This document shows positions 56,151 through 64,000 of a DNA stretch of 64,000 nucleotides, in pieces (the stretch's first letter is position 1; every line of letters begins with the position of its first letter). This DNA is from Camarhynchus parvulus. Its lineage: Eukaryota > Chordata > Aves > Passeriformes > Thraupidae. The DNA lies in the NCBI RefSeq assembly GCF_901933205.1, contig NC_044572.1:64086465-64150464 (forward strand), read 5' to 3'. The position numbers and the translations under genes are program-made. Under the pieces are notes generated by a model. The model worked only from the letters and a program-made list of their open reading frames with translations. It ran no database searches and was not told the origin of the DNA.

Positions 56151-59100
56151 TATATTTGAAATTCAGGTTTTTAACTATACTAAATAATATCTAGTTCCAA
56201 TTTCAAACAGAAATGTAAATTTGCGTAAAAACTCTTCTAAGATTAATCTAGAAAACACTGAAATATAATGATCTTATTTTTTTGATTTTTCTTCATGTAA
56301 AAATATTTATTTCATTCAATGTGCATTCAGGAACAGCCCAAGTTCCTGCAAAATGCTGCTTTTCTTCAGACAATGACAGCTTGTGCTTATCTCAAATAAT
56401 CACAACACAGCGAACATAGCAGCCCTTTCTAACTGTGAAAAGCAGTTGTACTGCTGGTTTTTAATAAAACCAGAGCTATTTTTTTGCAAGTTTGGACTTA
56501 GTTTTATAAAAGTGCAATTTTTCTTTCTTCTCCCAAGATCTTGGAAGTGATCAGTCATTTTTAGCAATGCCTTAATGCTGTATGAGCTGCTCCAGCACAG
56601 CAAGAATACCTGATTTGGACCAGCATCTGTATCACCTGCTCACTGTTTCACTTCAAAAGGACCCCTAGGGGTTTTACACAGAAATATTAACAGGCTTTGT
56701 CATGGAGGAGGACAGGAAGGACTCTGAGGTATTTTAGGCTTCAGGGTGGCTTCAGACCCAGCTAGCCTGGAGGGGACACTGCGCTCTCTCTCTGAGCACC
56801 TATTCAGAATTCAGAATTATATTTCCAAGTCATCAGAACATGAGCATCAGGGAAGAAAAAAAACATAATTACTTCTGTTCTCCATATCTAAACCTAGAGA
56901 CAGTCTGGCTTGAAAGTATAAGAGGAATTTGAACTGAAATATTTATACTTTTCACATGGGATCACAGCAGATATTAAATAAAATTCAGAAGAACAGAATG
57001 GGACCATAAAGTGCTATAAAACAGTTATCCTTGTTAGACAATAATCCAAACAAAACCACTCTTTTCAACAAAAACAGAATGTCTGCAGATAGATGTCAAT
57101 AACCTGGCACTTGGGAAAACTACACCGAGTCTCTCACCCCACAGCCCACCTCCCCAGAAGTACAGGCAGGGATGAGGCAGACATGTTTGCAGCCTGTGCT
57201 TCTCCTTCCTTTCCGCAGGCAAAGGTCTTACCTAAATTGCATGACCAGTTTAATACCCTAAGGGTTTTATATGAAAAAACACAAGAGGCAATTACTGGCA
57301 AAGCAGAAGGTTTAAGAGAAGCACTTGCAACATATAATTGAATGGCTCCCATCTGGAATCTTCTGGAAAGAAAAGTTTAAAATATTTACCTGTTGTAGTT
57401 AGAAATAATCAGCAGTAGGAATCAAATGATCTGAGCATGGTTTATGAATAACAGTTTCTTTAATTGAACACCTTTATCACATTTTGTTTTTTTCTTGTTA
57501 CTTATCAGAAATACTGAAAAATCCTTGCCTGTAAGTGTTGCCAATTTAAGCAATCTCCCCTGCTGACTGGGAGACTTAACTTACATAAACACACTGACAT
57601 ATGATTTTTTTATAGATTATTTTTTAAAAAAATTCTGGTTGGAAAAACCAAAGCACCAAGGATTAACTAGTGGGAAAAAAAAGATTCAGGCACAAAATTA
57701 ATATCTGTTTTAAAGCATATTTTGGGAGTGAGGCAGCTAAAGGTTGGATGAGTCAGCTTTGTTGAGGCTCACTTAGTATCTTCAAATGGCTTGAGTGAGA
57801 GTGAAAGCAAATGGAAGAGCATGTTATGCTCTCCCCAAAAAGTAAACTGAAAAAATTCACATGCTCCCTTTTGTGGCATTGTCTGCACTATTTGGATTAA
57901 ATCTTTAGATCAAGAGTGCAGACCTCCTCTATTCCTACTTAACAGAGTAACTTCTAGCAAGAGAAGATTGTCATCCTCTGTACAGATAACTATTAAAAGA
58001 GTCTTAAGGCCCTTAGGCAGCAGAACAATCCACAGACCCGCCCTGAATGTCCTTTTTTCCCAAGCCAGCTTATGATGCTTGGCTCACAATGGTTTGCATT
58101 TTGGCTCTTCTGATTTTCTGGTCTACTTCAGCCTCGGATTTCATCCTTTCCAACTCCCTAGTCCTACACCTTGAGACAGGTTCTTGAACACCAATTTCTA
58201 CAATGTAACCTAAGCCAATGAAACCTTAAATGAAACAGGAGCAGATCTTCCCTATTCTCAGCAGAGTACCCCAAGCATGAGGCTAAAAAGTCATAGTCGT
58301 GTCTTCCCCAGTCACAGACCAGGACATGGCTCACTAGTTCACCCATGGGTTTTGGGATGGGAACTGTGGCACAAGAGGACTGATATGAGATTACTGCCCT
58401 GTGGAGGAGGATTGCAAGTATTTCTAGGAAGGGAAACTGGGACCCAAATAAAAGGAGGTTTCAATGTACCTAGGAGGAAAGGTTGAGTTCAAAAGATTTC
58501 CTTTCCTGCTTTTCTCTTGTCCTTCCAACTAGTGTCCTTCAAGTACAAGTTACATGCTTCCTTCTCCATTTTGCCTGAGCACTGTGATTCAGGAAGCAAC
58601 GATGGTGGAAGACAGATGCACCAATTCTTTAAAATAAAGATCACCAGAAATGGGAAATGACAAAACAAGACATTTTTCTCTACTCAAAATCCTCCAAGCA
58701 GCTGAAACACTTTTTTTCTGAAAGGTTGCAAACAGTTGGCTTTTGACGAAAATAGCGATAAAAAACCTTCAATAATATTTCAAGTAAGTGCAGAATCTAT
58801 TTCCCCTCAAGCTTCTTTCTTTCAGAAGCAGTTCCTTCTCCAAAACATCTCCAGGAAATAACATTTCAGCATGTGTACAGCACTGCAATAAAACAGCAAC
58901 ACACCCAGGAACATTTTTCAAGTTCCCAGCAAGGTGAGCAGAAGAAGATCAATGTATTAAAAAAAATGACAAAGGTCTAGCAGAGGAGACAGCTTGCTCT
59001 CTTGCTATCTGCTTTGCTGATTCTCAGAGAGCCCCATTTGGCTTTTAAAATCTTGACCAGTCTTCAGAAGCCATCCCAGCTGCATCCAGCCAAGGAAATG

Positions 59101-59560
59101 TGCTTCAGTATAGAAAATTATGTTTCTTCCTGGCTTCTTCTGCCATGAGACTGCTCCTTGTCAGCTGTAAAAAAACATCCTCTCAACAGACAGAATCTTG
59201 CCGTTTAGAAGTTTGCCTGTTCTCCCAGCTTTATAATACCTCAAATTTTGTTGAGGGGCCCTTGGCTCTGCATGGAAGTAAAGGTTTCCAAACTTCATGC
59301 AAAAATCTTTGCTAACTTTAAAAACATATAGCATATCTTTGACTGTAGCATGAATAACAGCGTGGCAGATTTTGGTTTCTTTGTCTAAGTCCCTGTATAT
59401 GGAACTTCAGTGTCCAGAGAGCTTATGCTGTACTGTGGGAGTCTCATCACCCATCAAGGAACTTCCCATAGATGTTCTGTGATAAAATGATTTGCAGACC
59501 TGACACTGAAAACCACATTGTCCTGGTGGGAACTTCACTTCTGTCCAGGAGGAGAACTAC

Positions 59561-59983
59561 TGTGATGTGGCATTCACATCCTCTGAAAAAATTTCTTCAC
59601 CCAGGATTTTTCTCCTGGGAAGCTGAGAAGCCTCAGAGAAAAGAAAAACAATTCTTATCTCATTTGCTTCTCCTGTGTTTTGATCATGTAGAATGTGTTT
59701 GGAGATTGTTTACCCAAAGGTGATTGCCTGATTAGATTCTGGTGTGAGTTGTTTTGACTCATTGGCCAACCAGGGCCAAGCTGTGTCAGAACTCTGGAAA
59801 GAGTCATGAGTTTTGAATATTATCTTTTTAGCATTCTGTAAGTATTTTTTCTGTATTCTCCAGTTGAGTATAGTATAGAATTCTTTAATATAATATAGTA
59901 TTACAAATTAATAAATTAGCCTTCTGAGAACATGGAGTCAGATGCATCATTCCTACCTTTGTTGGGGCTTCCCTACGAATACA
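59561..59983 (+). mobile_element. Solo LTR of a passerine-type endogenous retrovirus
   Basis: The plus strand begins TGTGATGTGGCATTCACATC and ends CCCTACGAATACA. It matches, in order, an LTR I remember as common in songbird genomes: GGATTTTTCTCCTGGGAAGC, TCATTTGCTTCTCCTGTGTT, GTGTTTGGAGATTGTTTACC, GGTGTGAGTTGTTTTGACTC, ATTATCTTTTTAGCATTCTG and CCTTCTGAGAACATGGAGTC. The polyadenylation signal AATAAA is intact at 59910-59915. No viral coding sequence is attached. I could not find a target-site duplication, so the ends are approximate. It reads antisense to PHACTR1 and would carry U3 promoter sequence pointing toward the upstream exon. Confidence 0.85.
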
Positions 59984-62900
59984 TTAGTGTGAGAATGAAC
60001 TTGTTTCTGTTCCTGCTGTGGTACACTGGTGTCCCTCACAGACTGTGATCTCCCTGTTTTCTGAGATTATGCCTAGCCAAAGCCCATCTTTAATCCACAG
60101 TGCACATTCCTTACATACCTCCTTAACACACCACTTTCCAGCAGAAGAGGTTGCTCAGATCAAATCCAGTGGCTCATCTGGTGCTTCCCATCTGCACACA
60201 GATCACCCTATCCGTGATCTTCTCTACCTGCTCTGGCTGCTTTACACAATACCTAATGATGATCTCACAGGGACCAGCTGCAAGGCAAAGGCATGAGATG
60301 GCTGCATCAAACCCTTGACTCTGACCTTTGTTACCAAGTCAGCACCAAGGCAATGTCAGACTTTGGACCCTTCTGCAACGTCACTACACGGATACCAAAA
60401 CCAATGTAACCTATAAACATATAAACTCTACGAAACATGAACATCCTTTTGACCCTCTGCTTGTCAGTGACAATACAATAACAAAGATGGAGGATGAGGG
60501 ACTTATGCTCAGACACCACAATTTGAGTATTGATGTGCTGAGAGGAGTCATATATAGTAAGCCTAACACTGAGGTCCTCCATCAATCAAATTATGTACTG
60601 TCTCACCTCATGCAATTACCAGGTGTCAGAAAATAGCTTTTCCTATCACCTAAAAGGTTTTTTTGCTCATTGACTGCTGAATTGAATTTTAAAACATTCA
60701 TCTCTGAATAACTAAGCAGAGCTTTCAGTCTGATAAAGATATGGATACAAAATGTTAGCACTTGGAAATACCAAGAAAAAGACAACTTTTCAACCTTACA
60801 TATCAGCTTGACTCTCTCTTCCTTTCTGTCCTCTCTCTGAGAAGAATCTCCCATTAATTTCAGTGGAAATTTCGTCAGATTAGGCCATGTGTTTTGACCC
60901 TTACCACTTTTGACATTAAAAATAATTGAATCCATTGTTGCAGCAAATAAGGACCTAATAAAATACTTGTATTAGTATCTATTTTTTGATAATTACTGAT
61001 GTTCTATGCAGGTGGGAAAGCTTGGGTGCGTGCCTGTAGGACACTAATGGGAATGCTTTTTTTCCAAGTGTCACATTTATCAGTGCACTAGAAGAAAATA
61101 AGCCTGTATTATGAAGTTTCATGCTGGCTCTCATTATGCCATCTCACAAGCTTGTCCTTTGATTCATTATAAAGATTAAATATATTTTCTCAGTGAGATC
61201 AGAGGTACTAGACAAGAGGTCATGCAAATGCGGGCAGAAAAATGCTAGTTTTCCATGTGTCAAATCTCCTGTACTACACATCCAAGGTTCAACCAATGCT
61301 TCTAATTGCTGGGGGGGTCTTGTAGGGTGCTGGTGGATTTCTGTTCCCCAGGGATGGGGATGATGGAAACTGTGAGGTCCCAGCTCTCGCACAGTCCAGA
61401 AGCAAATCTTTATCCCTGCCTTCTACAGGGTGCTCAGCAAATTTGACATCAGCAGGGGAGCTGACAGGAATACCAATTTTGCAGAGCAGCTGTGGGATAC
61501 TGTTAACTTACTAGAAATAAAATTTTTTCTACAAAAAAAAGAGAAAGGTTTTGGATTCAACTGAGATCAAACCCAGTACTGTGACTGACAAATGTTCCTG
61601 GAGACCCAGCTCTTAAACTGGTTTTTCAGACACTGAACTCACTCTTACTAGGGGAGAAGATATGCTGGCATGTATGGTAAAACTTCCTATTCCTCTGGGA
61701 AGAGAAAATACATGTGTTCAGTCTGGTTTTAATCACTGTGTACTTTCCAAATATTTTGGTAATGGGGAAAATCTTAGCAATACTTGTAATGTCCAGAGTG
61801 GACTATGGAGCCATATTCCATCCAGCTTCAAGCCAGTCAGTCTAAACACAGCCGTATGCAGCTCAGCCTCATCAGCTGGAGCTGCACAAACCATAAAAAC
61901 CAACAGTAGGCAAGCTTTGGCAACCCATGGTACCTCCTGAAGAGCCATGGTTATTCTCTTAGTTGTAACCAACCAAGGCAGCATGCTGAAACTACATTCA
62001 AAGCAGTTGTCACCACAGTGTCCACATATCCCTAAGAGATACATGGTTTTCATGGAAATCCTACTACACTACATTATGGTTATGATTGATACAGAATATG
62101 AAACACAAGTCTTTTTTTGCAGAAAGATGTCATTTTTGGCGACAATAGCTTCTAGCTGTCAAGTAAAAAAATATGATCATCACTCAGAGTGATATAGCCA
62201 TCTATTCCAGTTCATTAGTTTTTGGCTGACAAATCAGAAAGCAGCCTAAACAGCACACAGTAAAGAACTCATTCAGGTACAAACCCTGAAAATACTTATT
62301 CTGCATTTAAACTTATTCAAGAATTCACACTTAGTTAAATGAGATGTCTCACCCCATGGTGGGCCACTTTCAGGAGTACAGGATTTGGGTTGCCACAGGT
62401 ACACCCAAGTAGTGCCTAAAACCTTCCACTGTGCAATACACAGGGCAGAAAAGCAACTGACTGTAGCTCAAGCCTCTTCTGACACTTGAAGGAGCAAGAT
62501 ACTCACGGCTTTCTTTCTAGTTCTAGTGAAAACAATAAGAAATCTGGAGAAACTCCATGTTTTCTCACAGATAATCCAGGCTAAAGACTTGCAGAACCAA
62601 ATGTAGTAATTATTGGCCATTATGAAAGAACAAAGAAAATAAACCTTCTAAATAAATTGCAGAGCTTTCATCACATGCATCAATGCCTACATCTGGGATC
62701 CTTGCTCAGACCAATTTACATTATAAACCCACATTTTTTCAGTTTCCCTTTTTTTTTTTAAATAAAAAAGGGTCTTGGACTAGAAGTGCAAGAAAGCAAT
62801 GGCAAAAGGAGGGGTGTGGCAGGAACTGAGATTTGGTTTTCTCAAAAAAACAAGGGACACATCATTCCTGCCCAATGGAATGAATAATTTCTGGTTATGC

Positions 62901-63277
62901 AAGCTACTCAACACAATGTCAACTTCTTTATCCTGTCACTCCTTTTTTTTCTCACTCCTTTATTAGCACCCACAGGAGCTTAAATGTGGCTAAATTGATC
63001 TCTAGCATTATCTTTTCATACTGCCTTTTCCTTTATTCATAATCTGTGGAATCAATATTCAAAAATTTCTTCTGAGTTAGGCTCTAGATCTAGTAGCAGA
63101 ACCTGAAAATACAGCTTTGGTTGAACTGCTGATTTAACTGCAGAGCACCCAATGTGTCACTTTAGGGCTTTTAAAGAAAAAGTTTGTAACAAAGTTAAAG
63201 ATTTTCACTTAGAATCTGATGAATCTCCCCAAGCCAAGCTACAAGAGTTGAAATACATGCAAACTGAGGCTGTATTA

Positions 63278-64000
<723 letters not shown>

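Noticed and set aside
59472..59723. 83-codon plus-strand ORF
   Set aside because: Most of it is LTR U3 sequence; no similarity to retroviral proteins.
60018..60636. Two consecutive plus-strand ORFs of 92 and 102 codons
   Set aside because: No recognisable family, no Kozak-like start, no splice context; consistent with chance.

Overview
The window is vertebrate nuclear DNA, almost certainly from a bird and probably a songbird. It is AT-rich, has no bacterial-style dense coding, and carries four short exons with clean GT-AG splice sites. Its recognisable repeats are avian: CR1 LINE 3' ends and solo LTRs of endogenous retroviruses of types I remember from passerine genomes. That lineage call rests on remembered repeat sequences, not on a database search.

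The only gene I can support is PHACTR1 (phosphatase and actin regulator 1), on the minus strand and truncated at both window edges. In transcript order the exons are 63507-63343 (basic nuclear-localisation region, [13 protein letters not shown]), 18315-18235 (N-terminal RPEL actin-binding motif), 11561-11382 (acidic/serine-rich linker ending in EIMDGT) and 10373-10167 (proline-rich, PPALPPKP). They total 633 nt (211 codons). Every junction is phase 1, so the protein reads continuously from AEEVERL through the RPEL motif into the linker and the proline-rich segment. The start codon and first exons lie beyond base 64000. The large middle exon, the three C-terminal RPEL motifs and the PP1-binding tail lie beyond base 1.

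Layout: 1-10166 is intron 3' of the proline-rich exon, with an ERVL-like solo LTR, an old CR1 copy and an AT microsatellite. 10167-11561 holds two exons separated by a 1-kb intron with a long pyrimidine tract (minus strand). 11562-18234 is a 6.7-kb intron with no feature I recognise. 18316-63342 is a 45-kb intron holding a 597-bp solo LTR with a matching 5-bp target-site duplication, a CR1 3' end, a second solo LTR, several perfect hairpins, small tandem repeats and some possible regulatory sites. 63508-64000 is the start of the next upstream intron.

Functionally the exons form one module. The basic segment plus the first RPEL motif is the part of Phactr1 where G-actin and importin binding compete, and the two following exons are frame-neutral linker that can vary by splicing. 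I found no RNA gene, CRISPR array, operon or novel enzymatic system. The points most worth a second look are the splicing architecture around the proline-rich exon, the same-sense LTR with a polyadenylation signal, and unexplained hairpins and candidate regulatory or antisense elements in the large intron.
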